Positions 25,213 through 32,809 of a stretch of DNA of 34,175 nt are shown here, in pieces. Made by a program: the position numbers and the translations under genes. Each line of letters opens with the position of its first letter. Within the stretch, counting starts at the first letter, position 1. The notes below the pieces were generated by a model. The model had not been told where the DNA came from, made no database searches, and saw only the letters and a program-made list of their open reading frames with translations. This DNA comes from CAWACC01 sp964390695. Lineage in GTDB: Bacteria > Chlamydiota > Chlamydiia > Chlamydiales > Parachlamydiaceae. The stretch spans positions 1 to 34,175 of the forward strand of contig CAYMKI010000019.1 of assembly GCA_964390695.1 (NCBI GenBank), written 5' to 3'.

Positions 25213-26075
25213 CATCAGATATAGAAAAATCATTTAAAGCTAAACTTCGAGCAATCGCAAAAGAAAAAAATCGCGATCCCGCAGATCTTTGGCAAAATTT
25301 GACCCTTGAGCGCTTTCTCGTGCGCCTAGCTCAATCAAAATACCGCAAGCATTTTGTCCTAAAAGGCGCCATTCTCTTATCAAAATATGTTGAGATTGGA
25401 CGAGAAACAAATGACTTAGACTTTCTCGCTAGAAGGTTGGATAATGGGGTTGGAAAATTAAAGGATATTTTTGAGGAAATCGCAAGTATTGATCTTCAAG
25501 ATGGCTTTACTTTTCATGAGATTAAAGTAAGTGAATTAGCACATCCTCATATGGGATATCCAGGAGCTGAGGTAATGATGATTGCATACTTTGGACGGAC
25601 CAGGTTTAAGGTTTCTATAGATATCGGCTTTGGAGATATTGTCGATCCGATTGAATATTCCATTCCTCTTACGACATCCTCCAAAGGAGTGCTTTTTGAA
25701 AGCAGCGTAAAACTATCTTGTTATCCCAAAGAATTTATTTTTGCCGAAAAATTGGAGACGATCGTCCATCGAGGCTCATTCAATAGCCGCATGAAAGATT
25801 TTCACGATCTTTATATCATGATATCCTCTTCACAATTGCCATCCTTTTATAATCTAGTAGAAATTATACGCTCGGTATTTGAACATCGAGAGACTATTCT
25901 CGCGTTGCCAATTACTTACGAAAAAGACGAAATGTTGCGAGTGCAAAATTTCTGGAGCGAGTACCTCAAACATTTGCGTGCAGAGAATCTATCCAATCTA
26001 CCGATAGACATTACTCAGGTTCTAGTTAAGATTAACGATTGGCTCCGATTAAATACCAATCTTATAAAGAACTAA
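25209..26075 (+). CDS. abiEii: AbiEii-family nucleotidyltransferase toxin
   Basis: A 288-residue protein of the AbiEii/AbiGii toxin family (DNA polymerase beta-like nucleotidyltransferases). Motifs: LKGAILLSKY (51-60) and the metal-binding RETNDLDFL (66-73, Asp69 and Asp71), then KVSIDIGFGD with a further Asp, and the late basic motif EKLETIVHRGS...SRMKDFHDLYIM, which is typical of this family. Members such as MenT block growth by adding nucleotides to tRNA ends. Some AbiE loci act as phage abortive infection systems. Here it lies 2.2 kb from a phage head module. All catalytic residues that I can see are intact. Confidence 0.88.
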   Translation: MTSDIEKSFKAKLRAIAKEKNRDPADLWQNLTLERFLVRLAQSKYRKHFVLKGAILLSKYVEIGRETNDLDFLARRLDNGVGKLKDIFEEIASIDLQDGFTFHEIKVSELAHPHMGYPGAEVMMIAYFGRTRFKVSIDIGFGDIVDPIEYSIPLTTSSKGVLFESSVKLSCYPKEFIFAEKLETIVHRGSFNSRMKDFHDLYIMISSSQLPSFYNLVEIIRSVFEHRETILALPITYEKDEMLRVQNFWSEYLKHLRAENLSNLPIDITQVLVKINDWLRLNTNLIKN

Positions 26076-26162
26076 TTCAAGAATTAATTTAAATTTTGAA
26101 ATATAGCACGCTGCCAACAATGATTAAATATGGCATAAAATAAAACATAACATAGGATTGAT

Positions 26163-26366
26163 ATGTCAAAATTTTCTTATTTTCTTCTTTTACTTTTGCC
26201 TCTTTGTCAAGGATGTTGTTGCCAAACCTACGACTATCAAAACATTCCTGAAGGACCTCGCATGAAGGGAATTGTCGCGACTAGAAATACCCCAAGTGCT
26301 AAACGAAGCAGCGAAGGTCTTCGAATGAAAGGCCTGCCTTCTCCTTCAGATGATCCTAATGAATAG
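26163..26366 (+). CDS. Small lipoprotein-like peptide with internal repeat
   Basis: A 67-residue protein that I do not recognise. A hydrophobic signal (FSYFLLLLLPLCQGCCC) ends in a CQGCCC cluster, any of whose Cys could be lipidated. The mature part contains the element EGPRMKG (about 31-37) repeated as EGLRMKG (51-57), with about 13 residues of Ser/Thr/Lys-rich linker. AGGAT lies 4-5 nt upstream of the ATG. It is 87 nt after the toxin on the same strand and convergent with the AAA ATPase gene. Function unknown. Confidence 0.6.
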   Translation: MSKFSYFLLLLLPLCQGCCCQTYDYQNIPEGPRMKGIVATRNTPSAKRSSEGLRMKGLPSPSDDPNE

Positions 26367-26389
26367 ATATTAAAAAGTGTTTAAGAACG

Positions 26390-27823
26390 TTATTCTAAAA
26401 GCTGACCAAAGTCGATCACCTTGTCAAAATATCCCTCATCTATCACGCTATCCTCTACCCCATTGACATGGACTAGAACTGGTCTAATCGAAAACCGTTT
26501 CGGAACTTTTAATCGTTTTATTTTTTCTTCCATTTCTTCGATGACTTTAATGCCAACAGGATCTTTTGAAAATTTAATCTCACATATATAAAGATTATGA
26601 AACCGAGTTTGAATCATATAATCGATTTGACATCCAGGTTGCCTGATCGTCGAAGTTTGAAAGAAAGGGCCATCCATGATGACTTCTTCTCCTGAAAGAT
26701 TTAATACCTTCCAAAGTGCCTTAAAATTATGCACAACCAGATTTTCAAACTGTAAGCCCATGATTCCTTCCCAGCCAGGAAGATTATTTATCATTGAAGC
26801 AGGCACTGACCCTTTTTCGATTTTTACACGACTTGATGCAATGTATTTCAAATAGAAACGCAAGTAATTATCACTTAAACGATATCGACTAATCTTTCGT
26901 TGTTGGCCATTTTTTAGATCCCAAACGAAATCCCTTTTTACAAAACCCGCTTTTACCAGCTCATCCAAGTATTGGCTATATAATCCACCTTGACTTTTCT
27001 CCAGCTCTTTACAAATCTGCACAAGCTCTTTTGGACCATTTGCAAGGCAGGTTACAATCTTTTTGTGAATTCCCTTTGTTTTTGAAAAGAGGTCTGAAAA
27101 CACCTCATCAAATTCACGAACGAGCAATCCCCCTTTGGTAAAACAGAGTTCTCGAATATTTTGCTCAGCAGGGATACTTGGCTCAATCTGTTCTAAATAG
27201 AGAGGAACGCCACCTGTTATTGACAAAAGCTTGAATTTTTCGTAGGAAGAAATGCGTTTTTCTTTGGGATGCCAAAAGGCATTACAAGCACGTAATGAGA
27301 GCTCTTCGAGAACAAAATCAATCGTGATCCTACCAACAAATCCCGTATTACTGAGGATATTTTTCTCGATCCATGAAGAGATCGAGCCGCAAAGAGCAAT
27401 AATTAGCTGCGGATTTTTGCTAAAATACATATCCCAAGCTGTTTTTAACTGACCTAAGAATAGAGGATCTTTTCCTCCAAGCCAGGAAATTTCATCCAAT
27501 ACGATAAGAATTCGACCTTCTTGCGTATGCTTGGAGAGATGCCAGAAAAGATCTCCCCAATTGTCAGATTTAATCCCAGGAATTCCCACCCTATTAAGTT
27601 GATCGGCAAAGAGGTCTCTTTGCGATTGAGCCGTTGTTCCTCTAACCGGAGGATTACCGGAAAAGAATAGGCTTTTCATCTCTTTCCCGAACTCAGAAAG
27701 AAGCCTGCTCTTTCCAATTCGCCTTCTCCCACGTACCACAATAAGACTGGCACTTTTTTTATTTAATAGTCCTTTTAATCTCTCCATTTCCGATTCGCGA
27801 CCAATAAAAGGGGAATCTTTCAT
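26390..27823 (-). CDS. AAA ATPase of the archaeal-type (DUF234) family
   Basis: A 477-residue STAND-like/AAA ATPase. Residues 1-230 form the ATPase: FIGRESEMERLKGLL, Walker A GRRRIGKS (32-39), Walker B ILIVLDEISWLGG (Asp110, Glu111), and an arginine-bearing LCGSISSWIEKNI sensor region. Then come a winged-helix part (about 280-345, KTKGIHKKIVTCLANGPKEL) and a C-terminal DUF234 domain with a PD-(D/E)xK-like pattern (QIDYMIQTRFHNLYICEIKF, residues about 416-435). That pattern suggests nuclease function, but only on family grounds. The start ATG at 27823 has AGGAG 8 nt upstream; longer starts up to 27895 lack one. The gene is opposite in strand to its neighbours and is probably an independent cargo gene. 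Confidence 0.85.
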   Translation of the reverse strand: MKDSPFIGRESEMERLKGLLNKKSASLIVVRGRRRIGKSRLLSEFGKEMKSLFFSGNPPVRGTTAQSQRDLFADQLNRVGIPGIKSDNWGDLFWHLSKHTQEGRILIVLDEISWLGGKDPLFLGQLKTAWDMYFSKNPQLIIALCGSISSWIEKNILSNTGFVGRITIDFVLEELSLRACNAFWHPKEKRISSYEKFKLLSITGGVPLYLEQIEPSIPAEQNIRELCFTKGGLLVREFDEVFSDLFSKTKGIHKKIVTCLANGPKELVQICKELEKSQGGLYSQYLDELVKAGFVKRDFVWDLKNGQQRKISRYRLSDNYLRFYLKYIASSRVKIEKGSVPASMINNLPGWEGIMGLQFENLVVHNFKALWKVLNLSGEEVIMDGPFFQTSTIRQPGCQIDYMIQTRFHNLYICEIKFSKDPVGIKVIEEMEEKIKRLKVPKRFSIRPVLVHVNGVEDSVIDEGYFDKVIDFGQLLE

Positions 27824-27872
27824 CTGATTTTCTCCTGTATTTTTGATGCTGATCATGCCTTTTCGGGGATAT

Positions 27873-27971
27873 AAAATCAATCCGTAAATAAGCAAATGTC
27901 AATCTATGGATTATTTTCAGGTTAAACAAAATCATCCGTGGATTAGCAAATGTCTTTTTATGGATATTTTT
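27873..27971. repeat. Imperfect direct repeat, two ~45-bp units
   Basis: Unit 1 begins near 27873 (AAAATCAATCCGTAAATAAG, then CAAATGTC and TATGGATTATTTT) and unit 2 near 27928 (AAAATCATCCGTGGATTAG, then CAAATGTC and TATGGATATTTTT). They share the order ATCCGT, TTAG/TAAG, CAAATGTC, TATGGAT at the same spacing. A degenerate, partly inverted version follows around 28005-28023 (AAATCTACGGATGATTTT). No coding potential is seen. Confidence 0.6.
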
Positions 27972-28088
27972 TTCATTCAAAATTCGATCAGTAAATAGCT
28001 TTTTGTAAATCTACGGATGATTTTAGAGGGAACAGCTTCATAAAGATTTGCTAAAAATCGACAGTTTACTAGCTCATAGAGTAATTCT

Positions 28089-28130
28089 ATATGTCATTTT
28101 TACGACACGTTATATGACATTTTTGCGACA
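28089..28130. repeat. Tandem 19-bp elements, period 23
   Basis: ATATGTCATTTTTACGACA (28089-28107) and ATATGACATTTTTGCGACA (28112-28130) differ at two positions. The first is bounded by TGTC and GACA, an inverted pair, so each unit is partly palindromic. Two copies about two helical turns apart suggest binding sites on one face of the DNA for a regulator or phage protein. Confidence 0.6.
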
Positions 28131-28281
28131 TTTCTAAAACAATCTATTCTTTTTTCAATCCTTGTGATAAGGTAAGTTAAAGATCAAAAAACCCATCGAC
28201 TCAAGACGGTAATCATTTTGCCGTTATCCTAAATTACCCAATTTTCCAATAAATTCTCTGATTTCTAACCATTGGGAAGAT

Positions 28282-29739
28282 ATGGGTACATACAATTTTG
28301 AAAAAAAATCTGCAGAAGAACTCAGCCGAGTTCCCCATAATGATGGCTCCATCAAAATTGATGGATGGATGAACGTTCTGACAGGTCTTGGCATCAGAGG
28401 AAGGGACAAAAACATCAATGCTCATTTTCGAATGGAACGCGTTTTCGAGCAGGCAGAGCTAGATCAGCTCTACCGATCGGATGGAGTCACTCGCAGAATT
28501 ATCGATTTAGTGCCATCTGAAATGGTCCGTCAGGGCTGGGAGATTGAAGGTGATTCCGATCAGGCAGTCAACTGCAAGATGGAAGAGATTAAAACCAACC
28601 ACAATTTGACCACTCTGCTGCGATGGGCACGATTATATGGCGGAGCGCTTTGCGTGATGGGTATCGCGGATGGCTTGCCATTAGACGAACCTGTCGACGA
28701 AAGAAACATTCGAGATGTGAAATGGCTTCATGTGTTCGATCGGTATCAATCTTTTAGCCGTGACGGGACATTTGAAAAGGATCTGAATAATCCTAATTAT
28801 GGATTCCCGAATGTCTATACCGTCAATGATACACGCACAGGAGCTCTTTTTTACGTCCATCATTCTAGGATTCTACGTGCAGATTGGTCTATGCTGCCTC
28901 CAAGACAGCAAAACTTCAATAATGGGTGGGGTGATCCACTCATCCAATCCATCTATGATGAACTCCGCAATTATTCAACTGCTTTCGCGAATGCTGGACT
29001 GATCATGCAGGATTTCGTCAATTACACCCTCTCAATCCCTAATCTCGCTGAGCTTATCAGCTCTCAATGCTCGGACAATCAGGTGATGAAGCGTCTTGAC
29101 ATACTCAATTTAACCAAAAGCGCAACCAATACAATGATATTGGATGCAGAGGAGAAATATGAAAAAGCGTCCACAAATATCTCTGGCATACCAGAGCTTC
29201 TCGATCGCTTTATGTTGGCTTTATCTGCGGTCTCTGGCGTCCCGGTGTCACTGCTCTTCGGAAGAAGCGCCGCAGGCATGAATGCGACTGGAGATAACGA
29301 CGTTAGAAATTTTTACGATATGGTCAAACAGGAACAAGAAGCTAAGCTTAAACCGATGCTGGAAAAGCTCACACGCTACATCATGCTCTCCAAAGATGGA
29401 TCCTTCAGTGGTGTCGAACCGGACAATTGGTCAATCCAGTTTGTGCCATTATGGCAAAACACCGAAGAGCAAGAAGCCATCGTCAGGAAAATCGTCGCGG
29501 AAACGGACGCCATTTATCTCGATCGAGGAGTGCTTGATCCTGCTGAAGTGGCTGTCTCTCGTTTCGGTGGCAACCGCTGGTCTATGAATACAGAAGTGGA
29601 TCTAGAGTCGAGAAAAAATGGATATGACCCCGCTGAAGTTTCCGAGTTGGAAAGAGAGAAGAAAGAAAAAGAGACTCCCCCACCAGGTATTGGCCCTGAT
29701 TTTATGCCTACAGGACTCAGAATTCGATCGACTGTTTAA
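28282..29739 (+). CDS. Phage portal protein (DUF1073 family)
   Basis: A 485-residue protein of the DUF1073 portal family, the dodecameric ring through which phage DNA enters and leaves the capsid. Features: an N-terminal entry segment (ELDQLYRSDGVTRRIIDLVP), WEIEGD, a mid region WARLYGGALCVMG, the HHSRIL...WGDPLIQSIYDEL segment and the conserved SAVSGVPVSLLFGRSAAGMN near residues 318-337. A long helical part follows, with KQEQEAKLKPMLEKLTRYIM. The C-terminus is charged. Length fits the family. It opens a rightward block of phage head genes. The start has GGGAAG very close upstream. Confidence 0.9.
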   Translation: MGTYNFEKKSAEELSRVPHNDGSIKIDGWMNVLTGLGIRGRDKNINAHFRMERVFEQAELDQLYRSDGVTRRIIDLVPSEMVRQGWEIEGDSDQAVNCKMEEIKTNHNLTTLLRWARLYGGALCVMGIADGLPLDEPVDERNIRDVKWLHVFDRYQSFSRDGTFEKDLNNPNYGFPNVYTVNDTRTGALFYVHHSRILRADWSMLPPRQQNFNNGWGDPLIQSIYDELRNYSTAFANAGLIMQDFVNYTLSIPNLAELISSQCSDNQVMKRLDILNLTKSATNTMILDAEEKYEKASTNISGIPELLDRFMLALSAVSGVPVSLLFGRSAAGMNATGDNDVRNFYDMVKQEQEAKLKPMLEKLTRYIMLSKDGSFSGVEPDNWSIQFVPLWQNTEEQEAIVRKIVAETDAIYLDRGVLDPAEVAVSRFGGNRWSMNTEVDLESRKNGYDPAEVSELEREKKEKETPPPGIGPDFMPTGLRIRSTV

Positions 29740-29760
29740 CATTTTTTGGAATATGGATGC

Positions 29761-30612
29761 ATGGTTTCGATTGATCAAATTGCCAAAATCAGACAAAGAC
29801 GTGTTGGAAAACCTAACATTGTCAAGTTGAAAAAACCGCCTATCTGGCACTTCCCCTCTTCTCAGGAAAGAGAATACATGCGCGTCCTTTTCTCTCTTAC
29901 AAATGAATTAAAAGAACTCATCAAAAAGATCATCATCCCAGCGATTCCACAATTAATTTCAGAGGTAGAGTCCTTTTATCCATCCTATGATGCACGGAAA
30001 GATGATTTTCAAGATGAAATAAAAAGATTGATAAATACTGTCATACAAGATATAAAGGGTAAAACAGACGAAACGATTGCAGAAGCTGAGAAAGTCGGCG
30101 CAAGGATCGCCTGGTATAATAAAAGGCAGTTCGATCGAATTACCAATTCCGTTTTCGGGATTGATATTTTTATCGATCAGCCATGGCTGCAAGATCAGTT
30201 AAAACTATTTGCAAGCCAAAATGCTCAATTAATCCGCTCCATTCCATCGCAGGAGCTCTCTCAAGTTGCACAGACTATCGAGAGAGGCTTGCAGGAAGGC
30301 AGCAGATTTCACTCAATGACTCAAGAAATCCACGAAAGATTCGGAATTACTCGACGGCGCGCGAAATTGATCGCAAGAGACCAAACATCTAAATTAAATG
30401 CCAGCTTGACGAAACTCAGGCAGCAAGAATTAGGTGTGGAAGAGTATGTCTGGCAAACGGCAGGTGATGAACGAGTTCGCCCCAGCCATAGAGCGCACGA
30501 TGGCAAAAAGTTTCAATGGGGTAATCCCCCAAAAGATACCGGCCATCCTGGAACAGACATCAATTGCCGTTGTGTAGCGGTTCCGGTTTTAGAAGGACTC
30601 TTAGATATCTAG
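29761..30612 (+). CDS. Phage head morphogenesis protein (Mu F / SPP1 gp7-like)
   Basis: A 283-residue minor head protein, usually the gene right after the portal. The C-terminal third contains the family signature: RRRAKLIARDQTSKLNA, YVWQTAGDERVRPSHRAHDG and HPGTDINCRCVAVPVL (residues about 200-275), the DERVR...H...CRC motif. The N-terminal half is helical and charged. Starts at 29746 (TTG), 29752 (other frame) and 29761 (ATG) compete; I prefer ATG 29761 since it gives MVSIDQIAKIRQRR, a plausible beginning, with GGA 10 nt upstream. It starts 21 nt after the portal stop. Confidence 0.87.
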   Translation: MVSIDQIAKIRQRRVGKPNIVKLKKPPIWHFPSSQEREYMRVLFSLTNELKELIKKIIIPAIPQLISEVESFYPSYDARKDDFQDEIKRLINTVIQDIKGKTDETIAEAEKVGARIAWYNKRQFDRITNSVFGIDIFIDQPWLQDQLKLFASQNAQLIRSIPSQELSQVAQTIERGLQEGSRFHSMTQEIHERFGITRRRAKLIARDQTSKLNASLTKLRQQELGVEEYVWQTAGDERVRPSHRAHDGKKFQWGNPPKDTGHPGTDINCRCVAVPVLEGLLDI

Positions 30613-30749
30613 ACTCAAATATTCAATAGCTGGACATCCAGCCATTCAGTTTCCCAATAACCCAGTCCCCCATCAAACCAACAATCCAGACAAACAGACA
30701 TCCAGCTACCCATCCTATTATTTATTAAAGTTTTATACTTGGTGGATTA
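30613..30749 (+). promoter_or_regulatory. C-rich, G-poor intergenic leader
   Basis: A 137-nt gap within the head operon. It starts with a small hairpin, GCTGG (30629-30633) / CCAGC (30638-30642). The next 70 nt or so hold about five G but some thirty C (CCCAGTCCCCCATC and similar). The 10-mer GACATCCAGC occurs at 30633-30642 and 30697-30706. Unstructured C-over-G-biased RNA is the hallmark of Rho-loading (rut) sites, so it may modulate the transcription of the protease and capsid genes. Confidence 0.45.
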
Positions 30750-32027
30750 ATGAAGCTAACCGATGTTGCCCGTTTTGATAGAGGACAAGTCAAAGGCGAT
30801 GCCTTCGTTACAGAAGAAGGCTATATCAAAGCAAATGCGGTCGTCACTCGCACCGGCGTTTTTCTCTATAAAAATCCAGATGGAACCATTCGCAAAGAAC
30901 TTCGCCATCCAGACGATGTGTTAAAAAATGACAGCCTGAACAGCATGAAGATGATCCCACTCACTAATGGGCATCCGCAAGAGAGACTCGTCACAGCTGA
31001 AAATGCCAAACGCCTTGCGATCGGCTACACAGGGGAAACCATCACTCATGATGGGGAATTCATCCTCTCCAATTTCGTCATTACAGATTTAGACAGTGTC
31101 AAGGAAGTTACCGAAAGAAACAGAAGAGAACTTTCCTTAGGGTACACCGTCGACCTTATTCCGGAAGAGGGCAGTTATAACGATCAACCCTACAACTTCC
31201 GTCAGACCAATATCAAATACAATCACTTAAGCATTGTCGACAATGCCAGAGCTGGCAGCGAGGCAAGAATAGCTTTAGACAGTTGCGATGCAGAAGAAAT
31301 CTTAAGAGAGGAGGCCACCATGGCTAAAAGGAAAGTTAAATTCGATGATGACGAGGTTTTGATGGAGGACAATGTGGCTGACCGTGTGGAACAGCTCATG
31401 GCCCGCATCAAAAATCTCGAGGAAGAGAAAAGAAGAATCGAGGAAGAAAAGGACAAATTGGAAGCAGAACTCAACTCAATGAACAGCGAAGACGAAGAGA
31501 CTGCTGAAGAAAAAGAAGAAAAAGAGGTGGGGTACATGTCGAAAGAAAATCCTCATGGAACTCATGAAACGGCAGTGAAAGCTCCAAATGGAGAAAAAGT
31601 GCCACCCAAGCCTCAAGAAAGAGAAAAAACGGAAAACCTAAAGTACAACAACATGGACTCAGCCTATATCAGAAATCTCGTTAAAGAGCGGGTTAAGCTG
31701 CAGAAAATTGCAGAGAGTGTGTTGGACGCTAAAACTTTAGCCAGAGTTGATGAGATGCCTGACTTAGAAGTCAAAAAGGAAATCATCAAAGCCCGGCAAA
31801 AGAACGCCAATCTAGATGGCAAAAGCGATCTCTACATTCAAGCGAGATTCGATGCTCTGATTGAGGACATGTCGCCTGTGCAATCCCAAGTGATTGCAAA
31901 GCCTGTCGAATACAGAACCAAATTAGATCATCAGCCAGATCAAGATGCCCAATTCGCGCGTCAGGCCATGATCGACAAGATGAAAAACGGCTATAAGCTC
32001 GGAGGTAAAGTACCATGCCACAACTAA
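30750..32027 (+). CDS. Phage DUF2213 prohead protease fused to scaffold
   Basis: A 425-residue protein. Residues 1-178 are a DUF2213 domain (capsid maturation protease-like): TRTGVFLYKNPDGT, MKMIPLTNGHP, RRELSLGYTVDL, IKYNHLSIVDNARAGSEARI. The HP and HLSIV segments are the likely catalytic His/Ser region. After residue 190 the protein is highly charged with a coiled coil (MARIKNLEEEKRRIEEEKDK, 217-240), an acidic linker and a helical end, as in capsid scaffolds. A GGTGG site precedes the ATG. The stop overlaps the next gene by 13 nt. Two in-frame internal starts with strong ribosome sites are present. Confidence 0.83.
   Translation: MKLTDVARFDRGQVKGDAFVTEEGYIKANAVVTRTGVFLYKNPDGTIRKELRHPDDVLKNDSLNSMKMIPLTNGHPQERLVTAENAKRLAIGYTGETITHDGEFILSNFVITDLDSVKEVTERNRRELSLGYTVDLIPEEGSYNDQPYNFRQTNIKYNHLSIVDNARAGSEARIALDSCDAEEILREEATMAKRKVKFDDDEVLMEDNVADRVEQLMARIKNLEEEKRRIEEEKDKLEAELNSMNSEDEETAEEKEEKEVGYMSKENPHGTHETAVKAPNGEKVPPKPQEREKTENLKYNNMDSAYIRNLVKERVKLQKIAESVLDAKTLARVDEMPDLEVKKEIIKARQKNANLDGKSDLYIQARFDALIEDMSPVQSQVIAKPVEYRTKLDHQPDQDAQFARQAMIDKMKNGYKLGGKVPCHN
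31320..32027 (+). CDS. Nested scaffold protein from an internal start
   Basis: Within the protease gene and in the same frame, AGGAGG stands 5 nt before an ATG (31320), giving MAKRKVKFDDDEVLMEDNVA and a 235-residue product that contains only the coiled-coil scaffold half. A second in-frame ATG at 31536 also has a strong site (GAGGTGGGG). Lambda C/Nu3 is the known precedent for a scaffold translated from inside its protease gene. The sites are seen in the sequence. Actual use of them is inference. Confidence 0.65.
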   Translation: MAKRKVKFDDDEVLMEDNVADRVEQLMARIKNLEEEKRRIEEEKDKLEAELNSMNSEDEETAEEKEEKEVGYMSKENPHGTHETAVKAPNGEKVPPKPQEREKTENLKYNNMDSAYIRNLVKERVKLQKIAESVLDAKTLARVDEMPDLEVKKEIIKARQKNANLDGKSDLYIQARFDALIEDMSPVQSQVIAKPVEYRTKLDHQPDQDAQFARQAMIDKMKNGYKLGGKVPCHN

Positions 32028-32797
32028 GTTATCCCTTTTTAATGGATGTCGGGAGTGTAGGCCTTTTAGCCGATTCAGGCTTCAGGAACGTTCTCTCTCC
32101 AATAGCATTCGAAAGCTTCAATACCGGTCTTGGACTGGCAAAAGTCATTGGCCAAGACTACGTTGTTCGTCTTCCTGAGTCCAATCTATCGACGATTGTT
32201 CTCAGCGGAGATTTAGTCACATCCAATGTGATTAACGTCAGTGTCAATGGCGTCGCTCTAGCGCCCATTACATTTGCCACATCTCATCTGGCAACAATGA
32301 ACACCATCGCTGCTGCTATTCTGGCCCAGCCAAATATTGCTTCCGCAGTCGTTGGTGGAGCTGGCAATCATACTCTTACCGTCACAGCTGCGGAAGGAAA
32401 TGTAGCAGTTGTCAATTCTTTTGTAGTGACTCTTGGCGCTTCTCAAGCGACAGCGACGATCACAAACACAACGCAAGATACGTTCTACGGCGTCGGCGCA
32501 AGAACGCAGAACAAGCCAAACCCATTAAATCCAACAGGATCTTTTGGGAATCCTATTTATCTCGAAGGAGATTGCGTTTCGTTGCTGACAAAAGGACGGA
32601 TTTACGTTGCCGTGGAACAAACAGTCACGAGCGACAGTCCTGTGTACTGGAGATTTGCTGCCAATGGCTTGCTTCTTCCAGGCGGATTCCGCGGAGATTC
32701 CGATAGCGGCAGAGCCATTCTGCTACCAGCTGCAAGATACACCGTGGGAGCTTCAAGCGGATCCGTTGCAACATTAGAAATCAACTTACCGAATTAA
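32015..32797 (+). CDS. Phage virion structural protein (decoration or cement type)
   Basis: A 260-residue protein with few charges and much Ala, Gly, Thr, Val and Asn. Residues about 55-155 form an Ig-like or beta-rich insert (VLSGDLVTSNVINVSVNGVA...TVTAAEGNVAVV). The last part has YLEGDCVSLLTKGRIYVAVEQ and ends AARYTVGASSGSVATLEINL. Position between protease-scaffold and major capsid protein, plus this composition, indicates a capsid cement or head decoration protein. GGAGG lies 9 nt before the ATG, which overlaps the preceding gene. I cannot assign a precise family. Confidence 0.7.
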   Translation: MPQLSYPFLMDVGSVGLLADSGFRNVLSPIAFESFNTGLGLAKVIGQDYVVRLPESNLSTIVLSGDLVTSNVINVSVNGVALAPITFATSHLATMNTIAAAILAQPNIASAVVGGAGNHTLTVTAAEGNVAVVNSFVVTLGASQATATITNTTQDTFYGVGARTQNKPNPLNPTGSFGNPIYLEGDCVSLLTKGRIYVAVEQTVTSDSPVYWRFAANGLLLPGGFRGDSDSGRAILLPAARYTVGASSGSVATLEINLPN

Positions 32798-32809
32798 GGA
32801 GAGGGTAAA

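Larger units (their letters stand above)
27824..28281. other. Noncoding, repeat-rich region before the phage portal gene
   Basis: About 458 bp with no supportable gene. It holds the 45-bp direct repeats at 27873-27971, the 19-bp tandem elements at 28089-28130, and a weak dyad CCCAAT (28237-28242) / ATTGGG (28271-28276) just before the portal start, which could pair over its GGGAAG ribosome site. A terminase gene would normally stand here in a head module and none is seen. Confidence 0.65.

Noticed and set aside
27873..28130. CRISPR array
   Set aside because: There are only two imperfect units of each repeat, no regular spacers, and no cas genes in the window.
29618..29830. 70-codon frame over the portal/head-gene border
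   Set aside because: It overlaps the well-supported portal end and head gene start; its own start has no support.
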